Origin: Candidatus Binatia bacterium | GTDB taxonomy: Bacteria; Desulfobacterota; Binatia; UBA12015 | NCBI GenBank assembly: GCA_029243485.1 | Contig: JAQWRY010000075.1 | Location: forward strand, 62,001 to 126,000 | DNA: 64,000 nt | Direction: 5' to 3' | Shown: piece by piece, positions 8,662-16,976 of the stretch | Layout: each line of letters begins with the position of its first letter | Position numbering within the stretch: the first letter of the stretch is position 1 | Notes under the pieces: generated by a model | What the model saw: the letters and a program-made list of their open reading frames with translations, nothing else | The model's database searches: none | What the model was told of the DNA's origin: nothing | Made by a program: the position numbers and the translations under genes

Positions 8662-9004
8662 GTGTCCGGTTTCTTCGAGTCCGACGGACTGCAGATTCAC
8701 TACGAGTCGTTCGGCGAAGGCGACCCGATCATCCTGGTTCACAGCTGGGGCGTCGGGTTCGAGTTCAACTGGGTGATCACGGGCTGGGTCGACGCACTCA
8801 TGTCGTCCCATCAGGTCATCGCTCTCGACATCCGCAGACACGGCAATAGCGACAAAGCGCACGAGCGGGATCTCTACAGCTCCAGCGTGATGGCCCGTGA
8901 CGCTCCCGGGCCAGGACCACCTGACCGCGGTGTTCGATCCCCTCTTCAAGGAAGAGGTGCCCGGGTTTCTCGCGGGTGTAGCCCCGGTGGGGCGCACGAA
9001 CTAA
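8662..9004 (+). pseudogene. Alpha/beta hydrolase remnant (internal deletion plus frame change)
   Basis: The first about 75 codons from a GTG at 8662 encode the N-terminus of an alpha/beta hydrolase: DGLQIHYESFGEGDPIILVHSWG, the nucleophile-upstream turn, then IALDIRRHGNSDKAHERDLY, matching the usual D-x-RGHGxS block. Near 8885-8897 the similarity jumps to the extreme C-terminus of the same family but in the +1 frame: VTLPGQDHLTAVFDP with the catalytic histidine, then FKEEVPGFLAG and a stop at 9002-9004. The central about 150 residues, including the nucleophile elbow GxSxG, are missing. The gene therefore cannot encode an active hydrolase. The two ends fit one ancestral gene that lost its middle. 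No mobile element is visible at the junction. Confidence 0.72.
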
Positions 9005-9017
9005 GCTCCGAAACGAC

Positions 9018-9044
9018 GAAAGCCCAGGCACTGCCTGGGCTTTC
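9018..9044 (-). terminator. Hairpin terminator below tRNA-Ala
   Basis: Thirteen-base arms (GAAAGCCCAGGCA and its exact complement) flank a single central base, giving a long GC-rich hairpin that ends in a short TTTC run on the minus strand. It starts 6 bases past the 3' end of the tRNA and so fits transcription termination of the tRNA. Because it is symmetrical, it could also serve the broken hydrolase on the other strand, which ends 14 bases away. Confidence 0.65.
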
Positions 9045-9049
9045 GAGAG

Positions 9050-9122
9050 TGGAGCCGGACGGGATCGAACCGACGACCTCCTGACTGCCAGTCAGGCGCT
9101 CTCCCAACTGAGCTACGGCCCC
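9050..9122 (-). tRNA. tRNA-Ala(GGC)
   Basis: On the minus strand a 73-nt cloverleaf can be folded. The acceptor arm is GGGGCCG paired with CGGCTCC plus discriminator A, the D arm contains AGCTCAGTTGGGAGAGC, the anticodon stem CCTGA/TCAGG holds the loop CTGGCAG with anticodon GGC (alanine, GCC/GCU codons), and the T arm contains GGTTCGATCC. CCA is not encoded. It is the only tRNA I can find in the window. Confidence 0.93.
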
Positions 9123-9263
9123 TCGTGCTACTTCTTGGTGGCGTTTCCTGTACGGGATCGGCCCAGACCGCGCAACGCGGCAGGGGGTTCGCCACCCCAG
9201 TAGTCCGCCTGCGCGACGTTGCGATCGTCGCAGGCTCCGGCCCACCGAGCCCAAGCGAGCCTA

Positions 9264-11060
9264 TCAGCCCTCTCCAGCCCGAGCCTTCGCAGCCTTGGCG
9301 CGCCGCTTCCCACCCCGAGCGGAGGTCGTTTCCGCCGGCGCCGTGGCGCGCTTGAGAATCTCCTCGGCGTGGCGAAGCGCTTCCTCGCCCGGGTCGGCGT
9401 CCCCGAGCATGCGAGCGAGTTCTCGGATGCGATCCTGGCCGTCGACCGCGACGACGCGTGTCCGGGTGCGGCCACCCGACTTCCTCTTCTCGACCGAGTA
9501 GTGCCGGTCGGCGAAGGCCGCGATCTGCGGAAGGTGCGTGATGCAGATCACCTGGTGGCGTTGCCCGAGGTCTCGCAACCGGCGACCAACGATCTCGGCG
9601 GCCGCACCACCGATACCCGCGTCGACTTCGTCGAAGACCAAGGTCGGAACCGTACCCGCACCCGTGACATTGCGCAGTGCCAGCATCAGGCGGGATAGCT
9701 CTCCGCCGGACGCGACACGCGCCAGCGGCATCGCGCCCTCGCCCGTGTTCGCTTCGAGAAAAAACTCGGCGCGATGCGGACCATCCGGCCCCAGAGCGCG
9801 TCCGTCGCGGACGAGGGCCGCGGCCGCGCCCCGAGTCGTCGAGGGCGCGAGCGATTCGAATTCGACGCTGAACTCCGCATCCGCCATCGCGAGCGTAGCG
9901 AGCTCGTCCTTCATCCTCTTTGCGAGAAGCTTCGCCGCCGCTCGCCGCTTGTCGGACAGAGCGTCGCCCACGCGCCACGCCTCGCTTGCCGCCTCATCCA
10001 GCTCGGTCTGAAGAGCCTCCGGATTCGACTGATCGTGCTCTCCACGGTCGATCTCGCGCTCGAGTTCGTTGCGACGAGCGAGAAGCCCTTCGACGTCCTC
10101 CGCCCGGTGTTTTCGCTGCAGCCGATCGAGCAACGCAAGGCGCTCTTCGATGGCCTCGAGTCGCTGCGGATCCGAATCCAGCCCGTCGACGTAGCTCTGC
10201 AACTCGTGCACCGCGTCCGCAAGCGGGCTCGACGCCTGCTCGAGGCCCGTCGCGACTACATCGAGGGCCGGGTCGAGGTCGGCAAGGTCACGCAGAGTCG
10301 ACGCATACCGCTCCACCGCACCCAGCGCCGCGCCCTCGCCGGCATGAAGACGTTCCAGCGCCTCGGCGGCGGAACTCGCGAGCCGTCCCGAGTTACGCAG
10401 ACGGGACCGTTCGTTCGCGAGCAACTCGCCTTCGGCGGCATCCTCGACGCCCGCGGTCACCAGCTCGTCCAGATCGTACCGGGCCATTTCGAGCCGGCGT
10501 TCCAGGTCGGCGGCCCCCCGCTCGAGGGCCTCCAACCGGGCAATCCGGTCCGCGAGTTCGGCGTATCGCTCTCGGTATTCTCCCGCGAGGGCCGTAGTGT
10601 CCGCGAACTCGTCGAGCATTTCGAGGTGGGACTCGGCGTGCGCAAGCCGCAGAGACTCGTGCTGCCCCTGAAGCTGCGCGAGCGCGGCGCCGACCTCGAC
10701 CAGAACCGACAACGGCACGGTCTTGCCGTTCATCGCGACCTGTCCGCGACCGACTCGGCTCACGGTGCGGCGCACGCGGAGGTCCGCCTCTTCATCGACG
10801 GGCACACCCCGGGCGCGAACCCGCGCCTCGAGGTCGGCCGATTCGGGCGGCCACACGTAGCGTGCCTCCACCCGGGCCGTGTCCTTGCCGCCCCGGATCA
10901 CATCGCTCGCAGTTCGGCTGCCGAGAGAGATCGCGACGGCGCGTTGCAGGAGGCTCTTCCCCGCGCCGGTCTCGCCGCTGATCACGTTCAGGCCGGGACC
11001 AAACTCGAGCGTGAGGTCCTCGATCAGAGCGAGATCACTGACGTGAAGATCTCGAAGCAT
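9264..11060 (-). CDS. recN: DNA repair protein RecN
   Basis: A 598-residue SMC-like ATPase of the RecN family, which helps recombinational repair of double-strand breaks. It starts LRDLHVSDLALIEDLTLEFGPG and has Walker A GETGAGKSLL (about residues 30-39), the QGQHESLRLAH motif near 135, a long coiled-coil region (about 160-370), the signature LARVASGGELSRLMLALR near 465 and Walker B VFDEVDAGIGG near 500, with the C-terminal H-loop CITHLPQIAA. Length and motif order match full RecN. It starts 3 bases after the NAD kinase stop, the common nadK-recN arrangement. The C-terminus is a basic, alanine/lysine-rich tail. Confidence 0.96.
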   Translation of the reverse strand: MLRDLHVSDLALIEDLTLEFGPGLNVISGETGAGKSLLQRAVAISLGSRTASDVIRGGKDTARVEARYVWPPESADLEARVRARGVPVDEEADLRVRRTVSRVGRGQVAMNGKTVPLSVLVEVGAALAQLQGQHESLRLAHAESHLEMLDEFADTTALAGEYRERYAELADRIARLEALERGAADLERRLEMARYDLDELVTAGVEDAAEGELLANERSRLRNSGRLASSAAEALERLHAGEGAALGAVERYASTLRDLADLDPALDVVATGLEQASSPLADAVHELQSYVDGLDSDPQRLEAIEERLALLDRLQRKHRAEDVEGLLARRNELEREIDRGEHDQSNPEALQTELDEAASEAWRVGDALSDKRRAAAKLLAKRMKDELATLAMADAEFSVEFESLAPSTTRGAAAALVRDGRALGPDGPHRAEFFLEANTGEGAMPLARVASGGELSRLMLALRNVTGAGTVPTLVFDEVDAGIGGAAAEIVGRRLRDLGQRHQVICITHLPQIAAFADRHYSVEKRKSGGRTRTRVVAVDGQDRIRELARMLGDADPGEEALRHAEEILKRATAPAETTSARGGKRRAKAAKARAGEG

Positions 11061-11063
11061 CAG

Positions 11064-11945
11064 CTACACGCGCGCCCATCCGAGCTTCGTACGAAGCAGA
11101 TCGTAGAAGCTCAGGTCCGGCGAACGAACGAGGCAAGCGAAGTTGGGCGACCGCGTGATCTCGATCTCGTCGTCGTGCGCCAACCGAATCGTCTCCTGTC
11201 CATCCAGCGTCAGGAGAAGTTCGTCGCGCGAAGAGCGCTGCCGGAACTCGAGACGCGCTCCATCGTCGATCACGAGGGGGCGCACGCTCAGCGTGTGGGG
11301 GCAGATCGGCGCAAGCACCAGAACCCGTACCGACGGATGCACCAGAGGACCACCGGCGGACAGGGAGTACGCGGTCGAACCCGTCGGCGTCGACAAGATG
11401 ACGCCATCGGCTTTGAACGAGGCCAGGAAGTCCCCATCGACTCGCGCTTCGATCTCGACGGTGCGGCCGAGCGCCCCGCGGCTCAGCACCGCATCGTTGA
11501 GGGCCTGATACGTCTGCGCCGCGCCGCCCGCACGTCGAACGACAGCTCGAATCATCCGTCGCCGATCCACCGCGACGTCGCCGGCCAGACTCGACAGCAA
11601 CGTCGTGCGCAGATCGCCCCGGTCGATCTCGGTCAGGAACCCGAGGCTGCCGAGGTTAACGCCCACGATCGGAACCTCCCGTTCGCCGGCGTGCCGCGCG
11701 GTCGCGAGGAAGGTGCCATCGCCACCGAGGACGAGAATCGCATCGCTGGAGACGAACATCTCCGGCTTGTCGGCGGCCGGAACTCCCAGCATCTGGGCCG
11801 AATCGGGTTCGGCGAGCGCTCCGAGCCCTTGTTCAGCGAGCCACCGGACGACATCGCGCGCCACTTCGGGCGCGTGCGGAGCCCCGCGTTTGAGGACCAG
11901 ACCCACCCTGCAGTTCGGAGGCGACACTCGGCCTGAGGCTAGCAT
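11064..11945 (-). CDS. nadK: NAD kinase
   Basis: A 293-residue ATP/polyphosphate-dependent NAD kinase that makes NADP. Diagnostic motifs are GGDGTFLATARH (about residue 75), VNLGSLGFLTEI (about 105), the long strand ADGVILSTPTGSTAYSLSAGGPLVHP and APICPHTLSVRPLVI. The frame is open 20 codons upstream, but the ATG at 11945 gives a normal family length and leaves 47 bases to the divergent rarA start. No strong ribosome binding site is visible, so the start is moderately certain. It is followed directly by recN. Confidence 0.94.
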   Translation of the reverse strand: MLASGRVSPPNCRVGLVLKRGAPHAPEVARDVVRWLAEQGLGALAEPDSAQMLGVPAADKPEMFVSSDAILVLGGDGTFLATARHAGEREVPIVGVNLGSLGFLTEIDRGDLRTTLLSSLAGDVAVDRRRMIRAVVRRAGGAAQTYQALNDAVLSRGALGRTVEIEARVDGDFLASFKADGVILSTPTGSTAYSLSAGGPLVHPSVRVLVLAPICPHTLSVRPLVIDDGARLEFRQRSSRDELLLTLDGQETIRLAHDDEIEITRSPNFACLVRSPDLSFYDLLRTKLGWARV

Positions 11946-11992
11946 ATGGCGCTGGATCGTGGCTAACTCGCGGCGCCCTCGAGCAGAACCAC

Positions 11993-13351
11993 ATGAGCGA
12001 TACACCCGATCTCTTCAGCCGGGTCGCGCCCCGTCCGGCGAGCGCCAACCCAGCACCGGAACCGCCCGAGAACCGCTCCGCACCGCTGGCCGAGCGAATG
12101 AGGCCCCGCCGTCTCGAGGACATCGTCGGCCAGACCCATCTCCTCGAGACCGGCCGCGTACTGCGTGAGATGCTCGAAGGGGGCCATGCCCACTCCCTCG
12201 TACTCTGGGGACCGCCGGGCACGGGAAAGACGACCATCGCCCGCCTGCTTGCGAGCCGGCTAGAGCTGCCCTTCGCCCAACTCTCGGCCGTCCTCGCCGG
12301 CGTGAAGGACGTCCGCGCAGTCGTCGAGAGAGCGAACCACGAACTCCGCGCGGTCGGCCGGCCCACACTCCTGTTCCTCGATGAGATCCACCGCTTCAAC
12401 AAGGCGCAGCAGGATGCCCTGCTCCCCCACGTCGAAACCGGAACGCTCGTTCTCGTCGGTGCCACCACCGAAAACCCCTCCTTCGAAGTCATCGCCCCAC
12501 TCCTCTCGCGGATGCGCGTCCTCACCCTCGAGTCGCTCGGGGACGACGCGCTCGGCACTTTGCTCGACCGAGCGCTCTCCGACACCGAACGTGGCCTCGG
12601 CGACCGCGGCCTCGCGCTCTCAGACGAAGCGCGCGCCGAACTCATCGCCTATGCCGATGGTGACGCTCGGGTCGCGCTCGGTGCCCTCGAAGTGTCCGCG
12701 GATCTCGGCGCGCGCGCAGGCTCGTCGACGATCACCGCCGAGCACGTCGTGGAGGCCGCCCAGAAGCGCTCGCTGCGCTACGACCGCGCCGGCGAAGAAC
12801 ACTACAACGTCATCTCCGCCTTCATCAAAAGCCTTCGGGGAAGCGACCCGGATGCCGCGCTCTACTACCTAGGCCGAATGCTCGAGTCCGGCGAGGACCC
12901 GATGTTCATTGCGCGCCGCATGGTCATCTTCGCCTCCGAAGACATCGGGAACGCCGACCCGCGAGCGCTGCAAGTCGCACTGTCCGTGAAGGACGCGGTT
13001 CACTTCGTGGGCCTGCCGGAGGGACGCATCCCACTGGCGCAGGGCGTGACGTTCCTCTCCACCGCGCCGAAGTCCAACGCGAGCTACGTCGCGCTCGATC
13101 GAGCCATCGAGGAGATCCGCCGCACCGGCACCCTCCCCGTCCCCATGCACATTCGAAATGCGCCGACGAAGCTCATGAAGGCGCAGGGCTACGGCAAGGG
13201 ATACGACTACCCGCACAATCACGACGGGCATCACGTCGAGGAGGAGTACCTCCCCGAGGCGCTTCGCGGACGCCGCTACTACGAGCCGACCGACCAGGGC
13301 GAAGAAGCGAGCATCGCCGAGCGCCTGTCCCACTGGCGCCGCCCCAAGTGA
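11993..13351 (+). CDS. rarA: Replication-associated recombination protein A
   Basis: A 452-residue AAA+ protein of the RarA/MgsA/WRNIP1 family, which acts at stalled replication forks. It begins with DTPDLFSRV, a short motif likely to bind the sliding clamp or SSB region, then LAERMRPRRLEDIVGQTHLL, Walker A GPPGTGKTTIARLLA (about residue 73), Walker B LLFLDEIHRFNKAQQDALLPHVE, sensor 1 GATTENPSFEV and the C-terminal tetramerisation domain with YHYNVISA-like EEHYNVISAFIKSLRGSDPDAALYYL. Length is normal. The gene is divergent from nadK and stops 9 bases from a convergent PPOX gene. Confidence 0.95.
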   Translation: MSDTPDLFSRVAPRPASANPAPEPPENRSAPLAERMRPRRLEDIVGQTHLLETGRVLREMLEGGHAHSLVLWGPPGTGKTTIARLLASRLELPFAQLSAVLAGVKDVRAVVERANHELRAVGRPTLLFLDEIHRFNKAQQDALLPHVETGTLVLVGATTENPSFEVIAPLLSRMRVLTLESLGDDALGTLLDRALSDTERGLGDRGLALSDEARAELIAYADGDARVALGALEVSADLGARAGSSTITAEHVVEAAQKRSLRYDRAGEEHYNVISAFIKSLRGSDPDAALYYLGRMLESGEDPMFIARRMVIFASEDIGNADPRALQVALSVKDAVHFVGLPEGRIPLAQGVTFLSTAPKSNASYVALDRAIEEIRRTGTLPVPMHIRNAPTKLMKAQGYGKGYDYPHNHDGHHVEEEYLPEALRGRRYYEPTDQGEEASIAERLSHWRRPK

Positions 13352-13360
13352 GCACCAGCC

Positions 13361-13813
13361 CTAAGACGGCGCAGCGCTCCAACGATGAACGCGATCGATG
13401 CGGAGTTCGGTGACCGGATGGCGCTCCGCCTCGAGGCCCATTTTCACGTACTGCGGATACCGCTTGCGCAGCGCGCGAATCGCCTCGACGCATCGTGGTC
13501 GGTCCTCGAGCGGCTTCCCCTCGCCTTCGATCAGCACGTAGGTCAGACGCTGCCAGTTCTCGTCCCAGCGGTCGACGACGAACGCAAAGCGCGCGTTCTC
13601 GGAGAGATTGTGCAGTCGCCGCAGAACGCGCCCGGCCGGCTTCCGCTTCTCGTCGACGGCGAACACGAGCGTTCGATCGTCAAGCACGGCATAGCAGAGC
13701 GGAATGACGTGCGGCTGGGCCTCGCGGCTCGCGGTCGCCAGATGACCGACACGACACGCGGAGAGCAGCTCTCGGTCTTCTTCGTCGAGTGCGGTCCGCC
13801 GGTCCTGACTCAC
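13361..13813 (-). CDS. PPOX-class, probable F420-dependent enzyme (Rv0121-like)
   Basis: A 150-residue split beta-barrel flavin/F420-binding protein. The region CRVGHLATASREAQPHVIPLCYAVLD at residues 19-45, the strand RTLVFAVDEKRKPAGRVLRRLHNLSENARFAFVVDRW and YPQYVKMGLEAERHPVTELRIDRVHRWS near the end are characteristic of the TIGR03668 group of probable F420-binding PPOX proteins. The start is a GTG at 13813 without a clear ribosome binding site. It lies downstream of the RNase Z-like gene, separated by 10 bases, and likely shares its transcript. It may reduce a small organic substrate; the substrate is unknown. Confidence 0.8.
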   Translation of the reverse strand: MSQDRRTALDEEDRELLSACRVGHLATASREAQPHVIPLCYAVLDDRTLVFAVDEKRKPAGRVLRRLHNLSENARFAFVVDRWDENWQRLTYVLIEGEGKPLEDRPRCVEAIRALRKRYPQYVKMGLEAERHPVTELRIDRVHRWSAAPS

Positions 13814-13823
13814 GGCGTCGACG

Positions 13824-14888
13824 TCAGCCCGCCGCCGAATCGAGTTCGGCGACGACGCCGGCTTCCTTGCGACCTCGGAAGGCCGCTTCGGCCTCCTGAC
13901 GGAGCATGTCCCCTCGACCTTGGTACCGCGGAGAGTAGTGGAACACCTTCAACCTCCCCGCGCGGGACATCCGACCGATCGTACCGGCTTCGGCCGCGGT
14001 GAGGTGGTAGCGCATGGCCGCTTGATCACGATCCTCGTCGAGGAACGGCGATTCGCAGTAGAGCACGTCGGACTTGTGCATCACCGGAAGGAGTACCGCG
14101 AGGTTCTCGGGCATGAAGCGCGTGTCGACGATATAGCCGAGCTTCTGTCCCGGAGTGATCTGCACCAACGAGCGAAGGCTCCCAAGAGACCGCTCGCCTT
14201 CGATCCGGCCCGGCAACTGAACGGTGATCGGGGTTTCGTCCGGAAGCTCTTCGCGCAGGGCGTCCTTCAAATCCTTCAACCAACGCCCCGGCGCGAGGCC
14301 CTGCGTCGCCAGGGATTCGGCGTCGACGTTCAAGTGCGTCGGTTCGTCGATCGCGAAGGCGAGGCACGGGATCTTGTGATTGGTGATCGCGGCCCGGACT
14401 CGGAATTTCCCGTCGTCGATGAGCACCGGCGTTCCGGGCGGATCCTTCGGGTCGGGCTTTGCGCGTTGTGCGGGGAGGAGTTCTGTATCCTCGCGCTCGA
14501 AGCCGGTCGACGCCCGAAAGACCGCACGCTTGCAACCGGTCGCCGTAACCTCGGTGACATCGATGACGAAGGTGTAGCTCTCGGTCAGGTTCCAGACGTA
14601 GCCGCGGAGCTTGCCACCGACGCAGTCGGCAATCCCTTCGGGCCCGTAGAGATACAGCCGCCTGTCGCGGTTCAGGAAAAGCCGCAGCATTCGGTCAAAC
14701 CCGATGAAGTGATCCATGTGCGTGTGCGAGACGAACACGTGGCTCACCTTGAGTAGCTCAGCTGCAGGCAGTCCGTCGTTTCGACCGAGGTCGAACAGTA
14801 CCGCGGCCCCCTGCCAGCGCATCTCCACCAGCAGGCCCGGGTCGCCGAACGGGCCGTTCACCAGCCGCGGTGCGAACGAGGAAGCCAT
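13824..14888 (-). CDS. rnz: Metallo-beta-lactamase fold hydrolase, ribonuclease Z-like
   Basis: A 354-residue MBL-fold protein. The dizinc site signature HTHMDH is at residues 55-60, after FDLGRNDGLPAAEL; later ligands are TNHKIPCLAF and the carboxy-terminal HYSPRYQ, the motif expected for the ElaC/RNase Z branch that trims tRNA 3' ends. FxxxF strand IGFDRMLRLFL follows the zinc motif as in tRNase Z. It is somewhat longer than the about 305-residue bacterial RNase Z and has an expanded middle part (about 110-260), so a related phosphodiesterase role is possible. ATG start at 14888. Confidence 0.8.
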   Translation of the reverse strand: MASSFAPRLVNGPFGDPGLLVEMRWQGAAVLFDLGRNDGLPAAELLKVSHVFVSHTHMDHFIGFDRMLRLFLNRDRRLYLYGPEGIADCVGGKLRGYVWNLTESYTFVIDVTEVTATGCKRAVFRASTGFEREDTELLPAQRAKPDPKDPPGTPVLIDDGKFRVRAAITNHKIPCLAFAIDEPTHLNVDAESLATQGLAPGRWLKDLKDALREELPDETPITVQLPGRIEGERSLGSLRSLVQITPGQKLGYIVDTRFMPENLAVLLPVMHKSDVLYCESPFLDEDRDQAAMRYHLTAAEAGTIGRMSRAGRLKVFHYSPRYQGRGDMLRQEAEAAFRGRKEAGVVAELDSAAG

Positions 14889-14971
14889 GGTGCTTTTCTA
14901 GCAGGAGGGGGAAGCCCGTTCTATCCGGGGTCCATCGCGTACAACGGTGCCGCGCGGGACCAACCGGGAGC

Positions 14972-15214
14972 CTATCCGCCCTTCTGCATCTCCTGCATTA
15001 CGAGGCTTGCGACCTCGGTCATCGTCTCGTTCAAGACCTGGCCGAGCGTCTTGTCCTCGTCTTCGAGCTTGCCCACCAGTTTGGACAGGGCAGCGAAGTA
15101 CCGCTCGAGCGTGTCGTCTTCGAGGGAAGGCAGTCGAGCCGCCATGGCGACGCAGAAACGCTCCTGTGTCATCTCGACGTCCGATTCCATCATCGTGCGG
15201 ATCTTCGCGTCCAT
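14972..15214 (-). CDS. Small protein of unknown function (80 aa)
   Basis: An 80-residue, largely helical and acidic protein (DAKIRTMMESDVEMTQERF, then LPSLEDDTLERYFAALSKLVGKLEDED and LNETMTEVASLVMQEMQ). I do not recognise a family. The frame is open upstream to 15370, but the residues before the ATG at 15214 are non-protein-like and overlap the end of the preceding gene, so I place the start at 15214. There is no good ribosome binding site. It is the last gene of the leftward exbB-exbD operon and has no membrane segment or signal peptide. Confidence 0.6.
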   Translation of the reverse strand: MDAKIRTMMESDVEMTQERFCVAMAARLPSLEDDTLERYFAALSKLVGKLEDEDKTLGQVLNETMTEVASLVMQEMQKGG

Positions 15215-15272
15215 GAGGCTGTCGCAACCATGCCGCAGCGAGCCTGTAAAGGCTGCCGGAGCCGGCCCCTGT

Positions 15273-15917
15273 TTAGACGTCCCGGTCGCCGCGTTCCCGG
15301 CCAAGAACGCCGAGAAGATCCGAATGGAGCTGCCACCAGACCGAGTGGACGGAATCGACGGAGAGACCACTCAAGAAGTCCCGCTCCCCTCGGCCCGCGC
15401 GATCCACAGCGCGGCTCAGACGCTCGCGATAAAGAGCATACCGTGGCCGCAGCGCCGAGAGCCGGTCGAGCCAGGGCTTCGCCTGCGTGAAGAGGCGGCC
15501 GAGTTCTCCGAGGATCCGGCCGTCGTACCCGGCGTCCGAGTGATCGTTCACGGCGAGCGTCGTCCCGACCATCCGCATTTGCCAACGGTGCAGGAGATCC
15601 TTCAGGGCGACGTTTGCCGCATCGAACTCCGGAAGAAGCTCTTCGAGCGCGACACCGACCTCCCGCCGGTCCGCCGCCAACGAAGCCTCTGCAACGCCCT
15701 GCCCCTGCGACGTGAGTCGAAACCGCTCGACTCGGTCCGGGGTCTGGCCTCGCTGCACGCCACCGCTTCTCTCGAGTGCGTCGAGAGCCCGCGAAACCTC
15801 ATCCGCAAAGAAAGCCGTACGCACGACCAGCTCGGCGACCGACAAGCGCCCCCCGACCGCGAGGGCCCACAGGACTTCGCCGTGTGTGCGGTCCGGGTCG
15901 TCCTCGCGCGAAGCCAC
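15273..15917 (-). CDS. Winged-helix regulator-like protein of unknown function
   Basis: A 214-residue protein from a GTG. Residues about 10-75 (HGEVLWALAVGGRLSVAELVV, EVSRALDALERSGGVQRG, RFRLTSQGQGVAE) form a MarR-like winged helix with recognition helix and wing. Residues about 80-214 are an all-helical domain containing LKDLLHRWQMR, NDHSDAGYDGRILGELGRLF and DSVHSVWWQLHSDLLGVLGRERGDRDV, a block I have the impression occurs elsewhere behind similar winged helices and that could be a ligand or partner domain. No function can be stated. It follows the 67-residue gene by 15 bases, so it may regulate the operon it sits in. Confidence 0.68.
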   Translation of the reverse strand: MASREDDPDRTHGEVLWALAVGGRLSVAELVVRTAFFADEVSRALDALERSGGVQRGQTPDRVERFRLTSQGQGVAEASLAADRREVGVALEELLPEFDAANVALKDLLHRWQMRMVGTTLAVNDHSDAGYDGRILGELGRLFTQAKPWLDRLSALRPRYALYRERLSRAVDRAGRGERDFLSGLSVDSVHSVWWQLHSDLLGVLGRERGDRDV

Positions 15918-15932
15918 CGTGTGCTCCGAGCG

Positions 15933-16136
15933 TCAGCTCGGCTGCCAGTTCTCGGCTTCTTCGCGAGTGTAGACGTTGATCGGCAGGATCATCTTGCACG
16001 TCGGGCAGACGACCTTCTTGATCACCGGGAACGAGAGGTAGTTGAGCGCGATCGCTTCCATTTCACGCGTTCGGACGCGCAGACAACACGCGTATTCTTC
16101 AGTCCGGAGCGCTTTCCTGTCACTCGCCTTCGCCAT
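15933..16136 (-). CDS. Small CxxC protein of unknown function (67 aa)
   Basis: A 67-residue protein from an ATG with GAGGGAAG upstream at good spacing. Its N-terminus is basic (MAKASDRKALRTEEYACC), and the middle is hydrophobic (ALNYLSFPVIKKV) before a single CPTC motif and the ending NVYTREEAENW. One CxxC plus the N-terminal CC could together hold a metal, but no family is recognised. It is packed between the 125-residue gene and the winged-helix gene in the exbBD operon. Confidence 0.58.
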   Translation of the reverse strand: MAKASDRKALRTEEYACCLRVRTREMEAIALNYLSFPVIKKVVCPTCKMILPINVYTREEAENWQPS

Positions 16137-16172
16137 GATGCTTCCCTCATTGCTGCACGCGCACGGAGCGCG

Positions 16173-16550
16173 TCAGAGCTTGAACTCGTCTCCGCGTTTC
16201 TTGACCGCACCGGAGCGCTTCCGCATGGAGTCGACCGACCCCGCGGCGTGACCGGCTTGCCCACCCTTCAGGGCCGACTGGAAGCTCCCTGCGAGCATCT
16301 TCATCGCTTCGGCTTCCGCCGGATCGAGGACCGACGCCAACTGCGCCAGTCCCTGCATTGCCGCGAGAACCTCGGCAACGGCCTCTTCCGGCTTCCCATC
16401 CTGCCTGAGAGCGACGGCGTGTTCCAGGCGAACCTTGATTCCTCCGAGGCCCGGTGTGGCCTTGGGGCCCAACGCCATCGCGAGATCGCCGAATCCTGCG
16501 ATCAGCGCCTCCAACGACTCGGGGGCCAGGAGTAGGTCTTCGCTCGCCAT
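16173..16550 (-). CDS. Unknown helical protein (125 aa)
   Basis: A 125-residue soluble, alanine- and leucine-rich protein with predicted amphipathic helices (SLEALIAGFGDLAMALG, EEAVAEVLAAMQGLAQL, PAEAEAMKMLAGSFQSALKGG) and a basic tail. No signal peptide or membrane segment. ATG at 16550 lies 3 bases below the exbD stop, so translation is probably coupled. I do not recognise a family; its constant position beside ExbBD in relatives would be informative. Confidence 0.62.
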   Translation of the reverse strand: MASEDLLLAPESLEALIAGFGDLAMALGPKATPGLGGIKVRLEHAVALRQDGKPEEAVAEVLAAMQGLAQLASVLDPAEAEAMKMLAGSFQSALKGGQAGHAAGSVDSMRKRSGAVKKRGDEFKL

Positions 16551-16553
16551 CGA

Positions 16554-16976
16554 CTACTTCTTGCGCGTGGCGGCGATCGCCACTTCGGTGGCACCCGCGT
16601 TCCGCGCTTCGTCCAGGATGTAGACCACGTCGGCCAGGATCACCGTGCGATCGCCCTGCAATACGACGCGCTTGTTGTCACTTTCTGCAATCGCACTCCG
16701 GAGAGCCGCGCTTAGAGCCTCGCGATCCGTCGGGGCGCCGTCGACGAACAGACTCTCGGTCTCGTCCACCGTCACGACCACGCCCTTGCTGTCCGAAGAC
16801 GTGGCTCCGGCTTCGGGCAGGTTCACGCTCGGTCCCGACTCGACCATCGCCGAACTAGTGACCATGAAGATGATCAGCAGAACGAGGAAGATATCGGTGA
16901 GCGGCGTGATGTTGATCTCAGCGACGATACCGTCGCCTTCAACATCATCCCCCTCAGGCAACCTGCCGACTGCCAC
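16554..16976 (-). CDS. exbD: ExbD/TolR-family proton-channel subunit
   Basis: A 140-residue protein with one N-terminal membrane helix (about residues 25-46) carrying the essential aspartate in INITPLTDIFLVLLIIFMVTS, followed by a small periplasmic domain (VNLPEAGATSS to AATRKK). ExbD/TolR couples proton flow to work in the outer membrane together with ExbB/TolQ. It starts with GTG at 16976 and overlaps the end of exbB by 23 bases. No TonB or TolA homologue is present in the window. Confidence 0.9.
   Translation of the reverse strand: MAVGRLPEGDDVEGDGIVAEINITPLTDIFLVLLIIFMVTSSAMVESGPSVNLPEAGATSSDSKGVVVTVDETESLFVDGAPTDREALSAALRSAIAESDNKRVVLQGDRTVILADVVYILDEARNAGATEVAIAATRKK

Noticed and set aside
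9018-9044. Possible attenuator or CRISPR-like repeat
   Set aside because: It occurs only once and sits directly below the tRNA, so a terminator is the simpler reading.
9774-11936. A 720-codon open frame on the plus strand opposite recN and nadK
   Set aside because: It is fully antisense to two well-motifed genes and has no protein-like motifs; high GC keeps the reverse frame open.
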